A DNA stretch of 64,000 nt from Serratia liquefaciens ATCC 27592 (GTDB lineage Bacteria; Pseudomonadota; Gammaproteobacteria; Enterobacterales; Enterobacteriaceae): positions 1,302,001-1,366,000 of the forward strand of contig NC_021741.1 in NCBI RefSeq assembly GCF_000422085.1. Reading direction: 5' to 3'. The position numbers and the translations under genes were made by a program. The notes below the pieces were generated by a model. It worked only from the letters and a program-made list of their open reading frames with translations, did not search any database and was not told the origin of the DNA. Each line of letters starts with the position of its first letter. The first letter of the stretch is position 1. This document shows, one piece after another, positions 34,865 through 44,201 of this stretch.

Positions 34865-35643
34865 TACTTCACCGTTACGTCAATATCGCCAAAATATTTC
34901 TTCGCCAGCTCGCTCACCGTGCCTTGCTGCTTCACTTTGACGATCGCCTCATTCAGTTTTTTCTTCAGCGCCTCATCGCCTTTACGCAGGCCGAAAGCAA
35001 TGCCCTCGCCAAGGATTTTGTCGTCGCTGACCGCATCGCCGACGAAGGCAAAGCCCTTACCGTCCGGGTGCGCCAGGAAGCCGCTTTGTCCCGACGGGGC
35101 CATCACCAGCGTGGCGTCGAGACGCCCGGCGGTCAGGTCCAGATAGGCCTGGTTCTGATCCTGATAAGACACCACGTCCACGCCCTGCGGCGCCCAGTGA
35201 GCCTTGGCATAAGTCTCCTGAATCGAGCCTTGCAGCACGCCGACGTGTTTGCCTGCCAGCGAGGTGGCGTTCGGCAACAGGCCGCTGTCGGCCTTGGCGA
35301 TCAGGCGGTTCGGTACCTGATAGATTGAATCGGTGAAGTCGATGGCCTGGCGACGCTGATCGGTGACGTTCATCGCCGAGTTGATGGCGTCAAACTTGCG
35401 CGCCTTCAGCGCCGGGATCAGGCTGTCGAAAGAGGTTTCAACCCAGCTGCATTTCAACTGGGCGGCGGCGCAAACGGCATTGCCCAGATCGATATCAAAA
35501 CCGACGAGCTGACCGCTGGCAGATTTGGATTCAAACGGTGGGTACAGCGCTTCCAGGCCAAAACGCAAGGTGTTTTCCGCCGCCAGCGTGGAACCGGCGG
35601 CCAGCAGGCAGCCTGCGGCGATCAACGTTTTCAGTGATTTCAT
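34864..35643 (-). CDS. Periplasmic amino-acid binding protein (ArgT/HisJ type)
   Basis: 259 residues with a Sec signal peptide ending near LAA-ENT and a family 3 solute-binding domain: FGLEALYPPFESKSASGQLVGFDIDLGNAVC, INSAMNVTDQRRQAIDFTDSIY, KHVGVLQGSIQETYA. This pattern fits lysine/arginine/ornithine/histidine binders. No permease or ATPase gene is adjacent, so it must use a transporter encoded elsewhere. It starts 42 bases after a YbdL-like aminotransferase gene in the same direction, likely one transcript. Confidence 0.87.
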   Translation of the reverse strand: MKSLKTLIAAGCLLAAGSTLAAENTLRFGLEALYPPFESKSASGQLVGFDIDLGNAVCAAAQLKCSWVETSFDSLIPALKARKFDAINSAMNVTDQRRQAIDFTDSIYQVPNRLIAKADSGLLPNATSLAGKHVGVLQGSIQETYAKAHWAPQGVDVVSYQDQNQAYLDLTAGRLDATLVMAPSGQSGFLAHPDGKGFAFVGDAVSDDKILGEGIAFGLRKGDEALKKKLNEAIVKVKQQGTVSELAKKYFGDIDVTVK

Positions 35644-35685
35644 ATTCAGAGCCCTTTTCCCATGGTCAAAGCAAAAGTGAATGCA

Positions 35686-36840
35686 TTACACCTGACACAG
35701 ACGGCGTGCGCCCTCCAGCAGGGTCTGGTTATCTTTTGAAAAACTCAGTCGAATAATGCCGGTATTGGTGCCGTCGCTGTAGAACGCCGACAGCGGGATA
35801 GTGGCGACTTTGGCTTCGCGGATCAGACGCACCGCAAAATCGTTGTCGCTTTCGCTGCTGAAACCGCTAAAGCGGGCCAGCATAAAGAAACTGCCACGGC
35901 TGGGCAGTAATTCAAAGCGCGAATCTTGCAGGGCGTTCGCCAGCAGGTCGCGTTTCTGCTGGTAGAAAGCCGCCAGCCCTAAATAACTTTGCGGGTTAGC
36001 CAAGGCTTCGGCGAAGGCGTACTGCATCGGGGTATCGGCGGAAAACACCATAAACTGGTGTACCTTGCGGATCTCGTCCATCAGCGCCGCCGGTGCCATG
36101 CAGTAACCGACGCGCCAGCCGGTGACGTGATAGGTTTTGCCAAACGACGAAACGATCACGCTGCGTTCGGCCAGCTGCGGGTGGCGTGCCATGCTGTGAT
36201 GAATATCGCCGTCGAACACCACGTGTTCGTAAACTTCGTCGGACAGAATGACGATGTCGGTATTGCGAGTCAGGGCGGTCAGCCGTTCGATATCATGCTC
36301 ACCGAATACGCTGCCCGTTGGGTTGTGCGGGCTGTTGACGATGATCATCCGCGTTTTGCTGTTGATGGCCGCAGCGACCTCATCCCAGTCAATATGCAGA
36401 TCTTCCAGCGACAGTTTAATGGCCACCGGAGTGGCGCCCTGCAGACGCACGATCGGCGCATAGCTGTCGAACGCCGGTTCAAAATAGATCACCTCATCGC
36501 CAGGGTGCACCAGTGCGCTGATGGCGGAATACAACCCTTCGCTGGCGCTGGCAATGACCGTGATTTCTTCGTCGGCGTCATAGCGTGTGCCATATAAACG
36601 TTCAACTTTATCCGCCAGCGCGATACGCAATGCTGCCACGCCGCTCATCGGCGCGTACTGGTTATGTCCTGCACGCATGGCTTGCGACACTGCCTCAACC
36701 AATTGCGGTTCACAGGCGAAGTTTGGCGCGCCCTGCGACAGATTCAGGGCCTGGTGTTCGGCGCTGAGCTGGCCGATAACGGTAAAAATAGTGGTGCCGA
36801 CGTCCGGCAACTTCGAGCGTTGTGCGCATGCGCTCTGCAT
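35686..36840 (-). CDS. YbdL-like methionine aminotransferase
   Basis: 384 residues of PLP fold-type I, aminotransferase class I/II, colinear with E. coli YbdL (SKLPDVGTTIFT, NLSQGAPNF, NQYAPMSGVAALR, SPHNPTGSVF, SSFGKTYHVTGWRVGYCMAP with the Schiff-base Lys). YbdL prefers methionine, histidine and phenylalanine. Start 36840 follows GGAG; earlier Met codons lack ribosome sites. It heads a probable operon with the amino-acid binding protein and is divergent from a LysR gene, suggesting amino-acid uptake and transamination under that regulator. Confidence 0.85.
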   Translation of the reverse strand: MQSACAQRSKLPDVGTTIFTVIGQLSAEHQALNLSQGAPNFACEPQLVEAVSQAMRAGHNQYAPMSGVAALRIALADKVERLYGTRYDADEEITVIASASEGLYSAISALVHPGDEVIYFEPAFDSYAPIVRLQGATPVAIKLSLEDLHIDWDEVAAAINSKTRMIIVNSPHNPTGSVFGEHDIERLTALTRNTDIVILSDEVYEHVVFDGDIHHSMARHPQLAERSVIVSSFGKTYHVTGWRVGYCMAPAALMDEIRKVHQFMVFSADTPMQYAFAEALANPQSYLGLAAFYQQKRDLLANALQDSRFELLPSRGSFFMLARFSGFSSESDNDFAVRLIREAKVATIPLSAFYSDGTNTGIIRLSFSKDNQTLLEGARRLCQV

Positions 36841-37105
36841 GAGTGGCTCCAGGGAATAGGGGGATATCGCTTGATTAAGCATCAATGACGGTAGGCCAAC
36901 AAGGGAAAGTTTGTCATACTTGCCATGCACTCAGATCATGACTGATTCCTCTTCATTCTTGAAACGATCTCGGCGTTGGCTGCGCTTACTTACCCGAATC
37001 ACTGACTCATGTCAGCTCATCGGGTTGCGTTCACTGGCCGCCTTGATGTCGTTCCAATTATTTGGGGGAATCCTTGGAATTTCAGGGGATATCAAGGAAC
37101 TCGCC

Positions 37106-38035
37106 ATGTCGTCATCACTGCCGTCGCTCGACGTATTGAAAACCTTTTTGGTGGTGGCCCAGCGTCTTAATTTCACTCACGCCGCCCAGAGCCTGCACCT
37201 GACGCAGGGCGCGGTCAGCCGGCAAATACTGGGGCTGGAACAGCATCTGGGTTATCCGTTGTTTAGCCGTCGCGCACGTGGCCTGACGTTGACACCGCAG
37301 GGAGCCATGCTGTTGGCCCCGGTGCAGCAAGCCCTGGGACAGTTGGATGAGGCGCTGAGCAGAATCGGGGCGCAGCCGGGGACCTTGCGGATCAAGTGCC
37401 CGACCTGTGCCATGCGCTGGGTGTTGCCGCGTATTATCCGGCTTCAAAACGAGCGACCGGAAATGCATATTGAGCTGACCGCTTCGGTATCGCACGGGCT
37501 GGATTTCGCTGCGGAACACTTCGATGCCGCGGTGGTGTTCGGCCAGCCGCAGGGCAAAAAACTGACGGTGCATCATCTGTTCGATGAAATTCTCACGCCG
37601 GTCTGCACGCCGACTTACCTGCCCGATTTATCCCGCCCGCCGACGCCGGCCGATCTGGCGGAGAAAACGCTGTTACATCCCACGCGCGATCGCCGCGACT
37701 GGCTGCTGTGGCTAAAGGCGGCGGGGCAGGAAGCGCTACCTTCCGGTAAGGCGCAGCATTTCGATACGCTCGATCTGGCGATGAGTGCGGCACTGCAGGG
37801 TTTTGGCATCGCCATCGGTGATTTATGTTTGCTGGAGGAAGACATTCAGGCGCAGCGTATCGTTACGCCGTTCCCACTCAGCGTGCTCAGCGGTGCGGCT
37901 TACTATCTGGTCTATCCTGAACGAGCAGTGCAATCGCCGGCATTAACTACGCTGGTGAATTTCCTGGGCGACGAGGCGGCGCAAAGCCGCACCCGGCTGA
38001 AAAACTATCGCCCGGCCCGCGCTAATAGCTTGTAA
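37106..38035 (+). CDS. LysR-family regulator
   Basis: 309 residues; helix-turn-helix near the N terminus (LDVLKTFLVVAQRLNFTHAAQSLHLTQGAVSRQILGLEQHLG) and an effector domain with two cysteines (CPTCAMRWVLPRI). The start at 37106 follows AAGGAAC; the 65-residue upstream extension is not family-like. It faces away from the aminotransferase gene, with 265 bp between the two starts, and is the likely regulator of that operon. Confidence 0.88.
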   Translation: MSSSLPSLDVLKTFLVVAQRLNFTHAAQSLHLTQGAVSRQILGLEQHLGYPLFSRRARGLTLTPQGAMLLAPVQQALGQLDEALSRIGAQPGTLRIKCPTCAMRWVLPRIIRLQNERPEMHIELTASVSHGLDFAAEHFDAAVVFGQPQGKKLTVHHLFDEILTPVCTPTYLPDLSRPPTPADLAEKTLLHPTRDRRDWLLWLKAAGQEALPSGKAQHFDTLDLAMSAALQGFGIAIGDLCLLEEDIQAQRIVTPFPLSVLSGAAYYLVYPERAVQSPALTTLVNFLGDEAAQSRTRLKNYRPARANSL

Positions 38036-38150
38036 CCTTTAACATTACAAAGTATTTCTGCGGTGAAAAGGAGTATGGCACACTGCCTTTTCACATCGAT
38101 TAATCATCTCCGCCGCGGTCTGCGACGGGAGCATGCCTGAGATAAAAAAT

Positions 38151-40448
38151 ATGAAATGGCTTTGTGTGGTGAGTATGTTGTCCGGTCTGGCCATCAGCCC
38201 GGTTTTTGCACAGGAAAACGCCGTAACGCAAGGCGTTAATGCCCAGCAGCGCGATGCCTTTGTTTCCAACCTGATGAAGCAGATGACGCTGGAAGAAAAA
38301 ATCGGCCAGCTGCGGTTAATCAGCGTCGGCCCGGATAACCCGAAAGAGGCGATCCGCGACGGCATCAGCAAGGGGCAGATTGGCGCGATCTTCAACACCG
38401 TCACCCGGCCGGATATCCGCGTTATGCAGGATCAGGCGATGCAGCTCAGTCGCCTGAAAATCCCGCTGTTCTTTGCCTATGACGTGGTGCACGGCCAACG
38501 TACCGTGTTCCCAATCAGCCTCGGGTTGGCGGCCAGCTTTGATCTGGAAGCCATCGCACTCAGCGGTCGAGTGTCGGCGCAGGAAGCCAGCGACGACGGC
38601 CTGAACATGACCTTCTCGCCGATGGTCGATATCACCCGCGATCCGCGTTGGGGCCGGGTCTCTGAAGGCTTCGGTGAAGACACCTGGCTGGTGTCCAAAA
38701 TCGCCAAGGTGATGGTGGACGCCTACCAAAACGGTGACCCGTCCAAGCCCGGCTCAATCATGGCCAGCGTGAAGCACTTCGCGCTGTACGGCGCTACTGA
38801 AGGCGGCCGCGACTACAACACCGTCGATATGAGCCCATTGCGGATGTATCAGGACTATCTGCCGCCCTATAAAGCGGCGGTGGAAGCCGGCAGCGGTGGC
38901 GTCATGGTGTCGCTCAATTCGGTGAACGGCATTCCGGCCACCGCTAACCCATGGCTGCTGAAGGACCTGCTGCGCGATCAGTGGGGCTTCAAGGGCATCA
39001 CTATCAGCGACCACGGTGCGATCAAAGAGCTGATAAAACACGGTGTGGCTGCGGACGCGCGTGATGCAGTACGACTGGCGATCACCTCTGGCGTCGACAT
39101 GAGCATGAGCGACGAATATTACGACCAATACCTGCCGGGGCTGGTGAAAGACGGGCTGGTGTCGGAAAGCGACATTGACCGTGCCTGTCGCGACGTGTTG
39201 AACACTAAATATGATATGGGCCTGTTTAAAGACCCTTACACCCATCTTGGCCCGGCAGGTTCCGACCCGCAGGACACCAATGCCGAAAGCCGCCTGCACC
39301 GTGCCGAAGCGCGCGTGATCGCGCGTAAGACTATGGTGCTGTTGAAGAACGACCGGCAGACATTGCCGTTAAGCAAACAGGCGACCATTGCGCTGGTTGG
39401 GCCGATGGCCGACAGCCAGCGTGACGTGATGGGCAGCTGGTCAGCGGCCGGGGTAATCAAACAGTCGGTGACCCTCCGCGAAGGGCTGGAACGTGCGGTG
39501 GGCGACAAGGCGAAAATCCTCTATGCCAAGGGGGCCAACGTCACTCAGGACAAGAGCATTATCGACTACCTGAACGAGTATGAGCCGGCGGTGGCGTTTG
39601 ACACCCGTCCACCGCAGCAGATGATTGACGAAGCGGTACAGGCGGCGAAGAAAGCCGACGTGGTGGTAGCGGTGGTCGGGGAATCGCAGGGTATGGCGCA
39701 TGAAGCGTCCAGCCGCGCCGATATTACTATCCCGCAAAGCCAGCGCGACCTGATCGCGGCGCTGAAAGCCACCGGCAAGCCTTTGGTATTGGTACTGATG
39801 AACGGCCGACCGCTGGCGCTGAGTTGGGAAAGCCAGAAGGCGGATGCGATGCTGGAAACCTGGTACAGCGGTACCGAAGGCGGTAATGCGGTTGCCGACG
39901 TGCTGTTTGGCGATTACAACCCGTCGGGCAAGTTACCGATGACCTTCCCGCGTTCGGTCGGTCAGATCCCGATGTATTACAACCACCTGAACACCGGCCG
40001 TCCGTTCGGCAAGGAAAACCCGGGCAAATACACCTCGCGCTACTTTGACTCGCCGAACGGTCCGCTGTATCCCTTCGGTTATGGCCTGAGCTACACCAGC
40101 TTCAGCCTGTCGGACCTGAAACTTTCCAGCCCGACAATGGCGCGCAACGGCAAGATCACCGCCAGCGTCACGCTGAAGAATACCGGCAAATATGATGGTG
40201 CCACCGTTGTGCAGCTGTACCTGCAGGACGTGACCGCCTCGGTCAGCCGTCCGGTGAAAGAGCTACGCAACTTTAAGAAAGTGATGCTGAAAGCGGGCCA
40301 GGCGCAGACGGTAGAATTGCCTGTCACCGAAGAGGATCTCAAGTTCTATAACGCCAGCCTGAAATGGGGCGCGGAACCGGGCAAGTTTAACGTGATGGTG
40401 GGTCTGGATTCCGACAACGTGCAAACACAGAGCTTTACGCTGAAGTAA
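38151..40448 (+). CDS. bglX: Periplasmic beta-glucosidase BglX
   Basis: 765 residues of glycoside hydrolase family 3, colinear with E. coli BglX: signal peptide MKWLCVVSMLSGLAISPVFA, GQLRLISVGPDNPKEAIRDGI, SDHGAIKEL with the catalytic Asp nucleophile, and a C-terminal fibronectin-like domain. It hydrolyses beta-glucosides in the periplasm. ATG at 38151 reproduces the E. coli start; an upstream in-frame ATG has its ribosome site too close. Confidence 0.95.
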   Translation: MKWLCVVSMLSGLAISPVFAQENAVTQGVNAQQRDAFVSNLMKQMTLEEKIGQLRLISVGPDNPKEAIRDGISKGQIGAIFNTVTRPDIRVMQDQAMQLSRLKIPLFFAYDVVHGQRTVFPISLGLAASFDLEAIALSGRVSAQEASDDGLNMTFSPMVDITRDPRWGRVSEGFGEDTWLVSKIAKVMVDAYQNGDPSKPGSIMASVKHFALYGATEGGRDYNTVDMSPLRMYQDYLPPYKAAVEAGSGGVMVSLNSVNGIPATANPWLLKDLLRDQWGFKGITISDHGAIKELIKHGVAADARDAVRLAITSGVDMSMSDEYYDQYLPGLVKDGLVSESDIDRACRDVLNTKYDMGLFKDPYTHLGPAGSDPQDTNAESRLHRAEARVIARKTMVLLKNDRQTLPLSKQATIALVGPMADSQRDVMGSWSAAGVIKQSVTLREGLERAVGDKAKILYAKGANVTQDKSIIDYLNEYEPAVAFDTRPPQQMIDEAVQAAKKADVVVAVVGESQGMAHEASSRADITIPQSQRDLIAALKATGKPLVLVLMNGRPLALSWESQKADAMLETWYSGTEGGNAVADVLFGDYNPSGKLPMTFPRSVGQIPMYYNHLNTGRPFGKENPGKYTSRYFDSPNGPLYPFGYGLSYTSFSLSDLKLSSPTMARNGKITASVTLKNTGKYDGATVVQLYLQDVTASVSRPVKELRNFKKVMLKAGQAQTVELPVTEEDLKFYNASLKWGAEPGKFNVMVGLDSDNVQTQSFTLK

Positions 40449-40460
40449 TCACCCTCTCTG

Positions 40461-40488
40461 ACCCTCTCTCATCGCGGTGGGAGAGGGT
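40461..40488 (+). terminator. Terminator after bglX
   Basis: ACCCTCTC at 40461-40468 pairs with GAGAGGGT at 40481-40488, followed by TTGCGTTGCTTTT. Confidence 0.6.
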
Positions 40489-40589
40489 TTGCGTTGCTTT
40501 TGAGATCCCAAGCTCTTCAACGCATAACCGTTCTGCTTTCGCATGGAAAATCCCGTTGTTTTGATCCCGCTGATTGTTTCGCCACAGCT

Positions 40590-40617
40590 ATCGCTATATG
40601 ATTTTATATATAACGAT
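40590..40617. promoter_or_regulatory. ModE operator of the molybdate/tungstate operon
   Basis: ATCGCTATAT and TATATAACGAT flank a short AT spacer in a 28-bp near-perfect inverted repeat. This is the ModE consensus (ATCGnTATATA, spacer, TATATAACGAT). It ends 18 bp before the start codon of the first transport gene, so Mo-bound ModE would block transcription. Confidence 0.85.
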
Positions 40618-40635
40618 AGCTCACCGGAAACCCCC

Positions 40636-41676
40636 ATGTTCAAACGCTTGTTGCTGATTTTTATTCTTTTCTCTTCCGCCGCACAGGCGGATCGCCAGGT
40701 CACCGACCAACTCAACAGACAGGTCACATTGCCCGATACCATCACCCGCGCGGTGGTGCTGCAACACCAGACGCTGAACCTGCTGGTGCAGCTCGACGCG
40801 CTGCCGCAGGTGGTGGGTGTGCTCAGTAGCTGGAAGAAACAGCTGGGGCCGAATTATCTGCGGCTGGCACCTGGGTTGGCAAAAATGCCGATGCCGGGCG
40901 ATCTCACCTCGGTGAACATCGAAAGCCTGCTCAGCCTGCACCCGCAGGTGGTGTTTGTCGCTAACTACGCACCACCGGAAATGATTGCCCAGATTGAACG
41001 GGCCGGTATTCCGGTGGTGGCTATTTCGTTGCGCCGTGAGGCGGCGGATCAGGCCGGGAAAATGAACCCGGTACTCAATGATGAAGATCAGGCCTATAAC
41101 CTTGGCCTGCAGGACGGTATCCGCCTGATCGGCAAGGTAATGGGGCACCAGCCGCAGGCAGAGGCGATGATCCAGGACGTTTTTCAGCAGAGAACGCTGG
41201 TGGCCGACCGGCTGCGAGACCTGCCTGCGGACCAACGGGTTCGGGTGTATATGGCCAATCCGGATTTAACCACCTACGGTTCGGGCAAATACACCGGGCT
41301 GATGATGCAGCACGCCGGTGCGCTAAACGTGGCGGCGAAGGACATTCAGGGCTTTAAGCAGGTATCGATTGAAGACGTGCTGAAGTGGAACCCGGCGGTG
41401 ATTTTCGTTCAGGAGCGTTATCCCGAGGTGGTGCAGCAAATCCTCAGTTCGCCGCAGTGGCAGGGGATTGACGCGGTAAAAAATAAACGCGTCTATCTGA
41501 TGCCGGAATACGCCAAGGCCTGGGGCTACCCGATGCCGGAAGCGTTGGCGCTGGGTGAACTCTGGATGGCGAAAAAGCTGTATCCGCAGCGTTTTAGCGA
41601 CGTCAATTTGCAGCAGCGGGTGGATGCCTATTACCGGCAGTATTATCGCAGCAGCTGTTGCCAGAGCGAGCAATGA
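40636..41676 (+). CDS. Periplasmic binding protein of a MolABC-type metal-oxyanion transporter
   Basis: 346 residues with a signal peptide (MFKRLLLIFILFSSAAQA) and a type III binding-protein fold (BtuF/FecB superfamily): VLQHQTLNLLVQLDALPQVVGV, NIESLLSLHPQVVFVAN, GFKQVSIEDVLKWNPAVIFVQE. Sequence alone would suggest a siderophore or cobalamin binder, but the ModE operator directly upstream and a ModA-like gene in the operon point to molybdate or tungstate, as in Haemophilus MolA. ATG at 40636; ribosome site GGAAA is weak. Overlaps the permease gene by four bases. Confidence 0.8.
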   Translation: MFKRLLLIFILFSSAAQADRQVTDQLNRQVTLPDTITRAVVLQHQTLNLLVQLDALPQVVGVLSSWKKQLGPNYLRLAPGLAKMPMPGDLTSVNIESLLSLHPQVVFVANYAPPEMIAQIERAGIPVVAISLRREAADQAGKMNPVLNDEDQAYNLGLQDGIRLIGKVMGHQPQAEAMIQDVFQQRTLVADRLRDLPADQRVRVYMANPDLTTYGSGKYTGLMMQHAGALNVAAKDIQGFKQVSIEDVLKWNPAVIFVQERYPEVVQQILSSPQWQGIDAVKNKRVYLMPEYAKAWGYPMPEALALGELWMAKKLYPQRFSDVNLQQRVDAYYRQYYRSSCCQSEQ

Positions 41677-42671
41677 GGCTTGGCTGGCTGCTCCTGCTGA
41701 CGTTGTTTTGCGCGCTGCTGTCGTTGGGGATTGGCCGTTACCCGGTATCGGCAGCTCACAGTCTGATGATCCTGCTCGAGCCGTTGACCGGCCCGAACGG
41801 CGCTATCGATGCGGTTCAACGTCAGGTGATTCTGGGGGTTCGCGTACCCAGAGTGTTATTGGCTATGGGGGCCGGTGCCTCTCTGGCCCTGTGTGGCGCC
41901 GCGCTGCAGGGGGTCTTTCGTAATCCGCTGGTGGATCCGCATATCATCGGCGTCTCTTCCGGTGCGGCCTTTGGCGGCACGCTGGCGATTTTACTCAGCC
42001 TGCCGATGGCCGCGCTGTTGCTGTCTGCATTTGTATTCGGTATGGCAGCGTTGCTGCTGATTTTTGCCATTACCAGCGCCATCGCCCGGCGCAATATTTT
42101 GTCGCTGGTGCTGGCTGGGGTGATCCTCAGCGGCTTTTTCTCCGCCTGCGTCAGCCTGTTGCAATACCTGGCCGATACCGAAGAGAAACTGCCGAGCATC
42201 GTGTTCTGGCTGCTGGGCAGCTTCGCCACCGCCGACGACAATAAACTGTTGATGCTTTTCCTGCCGTTGTTGTTGGCTGGCGGGCTGTTATTGGCATTGC
42301 GCTGGAGAATCAATTTGCTGTCGATGGGGGATGAGGATGCCGCTGCACTGGGCATTAACGTCGAGCGCACCCGCTGGTTGATCCTGACGCTGTGCGCCGC
42401 GATTGTCGCCGCACAGGTGGCGGTCAGCGGCAGCATTGGCTGGGTCGGGTTGGTTATTCCGCACGTTGCCCGGCTGCTGGTTGGCCCCGATCATCGTCGT
42501 CTGTTACCGGCTTCTCTGTGTTTGGGGGCGTTGTATATGGTGTTGATCGACGATTTGGCACGCACGCTGAGCAGCAGTGAAATTCCGCTGGGCATTTTAA
42601 CGGCATTGATTGGCGCACCGCTGTTTGCGTTGCTGTTGCGCCGTGCGCAACTGAGAGGTTGGCATGGCTGA
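41673..42671 (+). CDS. FecCD/BtuC-type permease (MolB-like)
   Basis: 332 residues, about ten membrane helices of the FecCD family: LGVRVPRVLLAMGAGASLALCGAALQGVFRNPLVDPHIIGVSSGAAFGG and GSIGWVGLVIPHVARLLVGPDHRRLLP, the coupling-helix region. It forms the inner-membrane channel of the type II ABC importer. The start overlaps the binding-protein stop (ATGA) and the end overlaps the ATPase start by eight bases, so the operon is tightly coupled. Confidence 0.88.
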   Translation: MRLGWLLLLTLFCALLSLGIGRYPVSAAHSLMILLEPLTGPNGAIDAVQRQVILGVRVPRVLLAMGAGASLALCGAALQGVFRNPLVDPHIIGVSSGAAFGGTLAILLSLPMAALLLSAFVFGMAALLLIFAITSAIARRNILSLVLAGVILSGFFSACVSLLQYLADTEEKLPSIVFWLLGSFATADDNKLLMLFLPLLLAGGLLLALRWRINLLSMGDEDAAALGINVERTRWLILTLCAAIVAAQVAVSGSIGWVGLVIPHVARLLVGPDHRRLLPASLCLGALYMVLIDDLARTLSSSEIPLGILTALIGAPLFALLLRRAQLRGWHG

Positions 42672-43443
42672 GACATTACTGACGGTTAAAGATCTCAGTT
42701 TTGGTTGGCCCGGCCAAGCGCCTTTGTTTAACGCGCTGAGCCTGCAATTGTCGCGTGGCGAAGTCTTGGCGGTACTGGGCCCCAACGGGCGCGGCAAAAG
42801 TACCCTGATGCAGCTGTTGCTCGGCACCCTGCCGCTGCAACAGGGGGCGGTTGAATGTGCCGGCGGCATCGGTTTTGTGCCGCAGCATTTCACGGCGCCT
42901 TTTGCCTATCGGGTGCTGGATATCGTGCTGATGGGGCGAGCGCGTTATGTGGGGTTGTTCCGCTCTCCTTCGGCGCAGGATCATCGGCTGGCGAAAGAAG
43001 CCCTGCAGTCGCTGGATATGTTGGGCTTTGCCGACCGCAAATTTGGCAGTTTATCGGGCGGACAGCGGCAACTGGTGCTGATTGCCCGCGCACTGGCGAT
43101 GAGCTGCGAGGTACTGATACTGGATGAACCCACTTCGGCATTGGATCTTCATCACCAGGATCGGGTGCTGAGCCTGATCTCGTCACTGGCGCGGGAACGA
43201 CAGATGGCGGTGATGTTTTCGACCCATCAACCCAACCATGCTCATGCGGTGGCCGATCGTGCCTTGCTGCTGGGGGCCGAGGGACAGCATCAAATCGGGC
43301 CCTGTGCCAGGGTGCTGACGGCCGAGTGCTTGTCGCCACTGTTTGATTTGGCGATTGAGCGGGTGGCTTTGCAGATTGAGGGGCGGCAGTTTGAAACGCT
43401 GGTGCCTTTATATCGCAGTCAAAGGGAGCGTCATCATGAGTAA
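42664..43443 (+). CDS. ABC transporter ATPase (MolC-like)
   Basis: 259 residues with Walker A GPNGRGKST, Q-loop in GFVPQHF, signature LSGGQRQLV, Walker B VLILDEPTSALD and the switch His in STHQPNHA. It powers the importer formed with the upstream permease. Arg replaces the more usual Ala/Ser in the middle of Walker A (GPNGxGKST), which is tolerated in this family. It overlaps the ModA-like gene by eight bases. Confidence 0.9.
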   Translation: MAETLLTVKDLSFGWPGQAPLFNALSLQLSRGEVLAVLGPNGRGKSTLMQLLLGTLPLQQGAVECAGGIGFVPQHFTAPFAYRVLDIVLMGRARYVGLFRSPSAQDHRLAKEALQSLDMLGFADRKFGSLSGGQRQLVLIARALAMSCEVLILDEPTSALDLHHQDRVLSLISSLARERQMAVMFSTHQPNHAHAVADRALLLGAEGQHQIGPCARVLTAECLSPLFDLAIERVALQIEGRQFETLVPLYRSQRERHHE

Positions 43444-44167
43444 TCTTCTGCTGTTTGCCGCCGGTAGCCTGCGTGTGGCATTTGGGCCGCTGCTGGCCGC
43501 GTTTCAGGCACAAACCGGCGAGGTTGTAGATGCGGTATTTGGTCCCGCAGGCCTGCTGCGTCAGCGCATTGAAGCCGGTGAACGGCCGCATGTTTTCGCT
43601 TCGGCCAATCTGGCGCATCCGCAGCGATTGGTCGATCTGCATTTATCGCCACGGGTACAAACTTTTGCCCGTAACCGGTTATGCGCGACGGTACGTAATA
43701 TTGCCGGACTAACAGAACGCCCGTTGTTGGAGGTACTGCTGGACTCGCGTTGGCGGGTGGCGACCTCCACGCCGGGTGCCGATCCTTCCGGTGACTATGC
43801 GCTGCAATTATTTGAACGTATTGAATTCCTGTTGCCGGGGCAGGGGACAGCCCTGCGGCAACGGGCTTTGGCTCTGGTGGGCGGCCCAGATTCAGCGCCG
43901 TTGCCGATGGACCGATCGGCGGCTGAGTATCTGCTCAACAGCGGGCAGGCGGATATCTTCCTCGGTTACGCCAGCTATGGTGCGGCGTTGGCAAGGTTTC
44001 CCGAGCTGGTGGTGCGGCAGTTACCGCCTTCGCTGACGATTGAGGCCGACTACGGTCTGTGTCTGTTGGATGGACGGGCACAGCCCTTGGCCGAGTTTAT
44101 TCTGGCGGAAGAGGGGCAGGCGATACTGCGTGAAAAGGGGTTTTTACCTGCCAACCTGGTGAGCTAA
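43436..44167 (+). CDS. ModA-like molybdate-binding protein without signal peptide
   Basis: 243 residues whose first residues, MSNLLLFAAGSLR, correspond to the mature N terminus of ModA (a VFAAASL strand). No Sec signal precedes it: the ATG at 43436 has AGGGAGCG upstream, and the only in-frame extension runs through the ATPase gene and is not signal-like. The fold markers FGPAGLLRQRIEAGERPHVFASAN and the late GYASYGAAL strand are kept. It may therefore act in the cytoplasm, for storage or sensing of the oxyanion, or depend on an unusual export route. Fourth gene of the operon. Confidence 0.78.
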   Translation: MSNLLLFAAGSLRVAFGPLLAAFQAQTGEVVDAVFGPAGLLRQRIEAGERPHVFASANLAHPQRLVDLHLSPRVQTFARNRLCATVRNIAGLTERPLLEVLLDSRWRVATSTPGADPSGDYALQLFERIEFLLPGQGTALRQRALALVGGPDSAPLPMDRSAAEYLLNSGQADIFLGYASYGAALARFPELVVRQLPPSLTIEADYGLCLLDGRAQPLAEFILAEEGQAILREKGFLPANLVS

Positions 44168-44201
44168 TGGCTTATTAAGTTGGCAGGTTAAGAGGCTATT
44201 A
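44163..44201. repeat. AT-rich repeat tract downstream of the parA/RHH pair
   Basis: GCTAATGGCTTATTAAGTTGG and GGTTAAGAGGCTATTA resemble the repeats upstream of the parA-like gene (45141-45204). It fills the gap between the convergent ModA-like and RHH genes. Confidence 0.5.

Noticed and set aside
42890..43642. 250-residue minus-strand frame over the ATPase/ModA genes
   Set aside because: Pro, Ser and Arg rich antisense shadow of two well supported genes.
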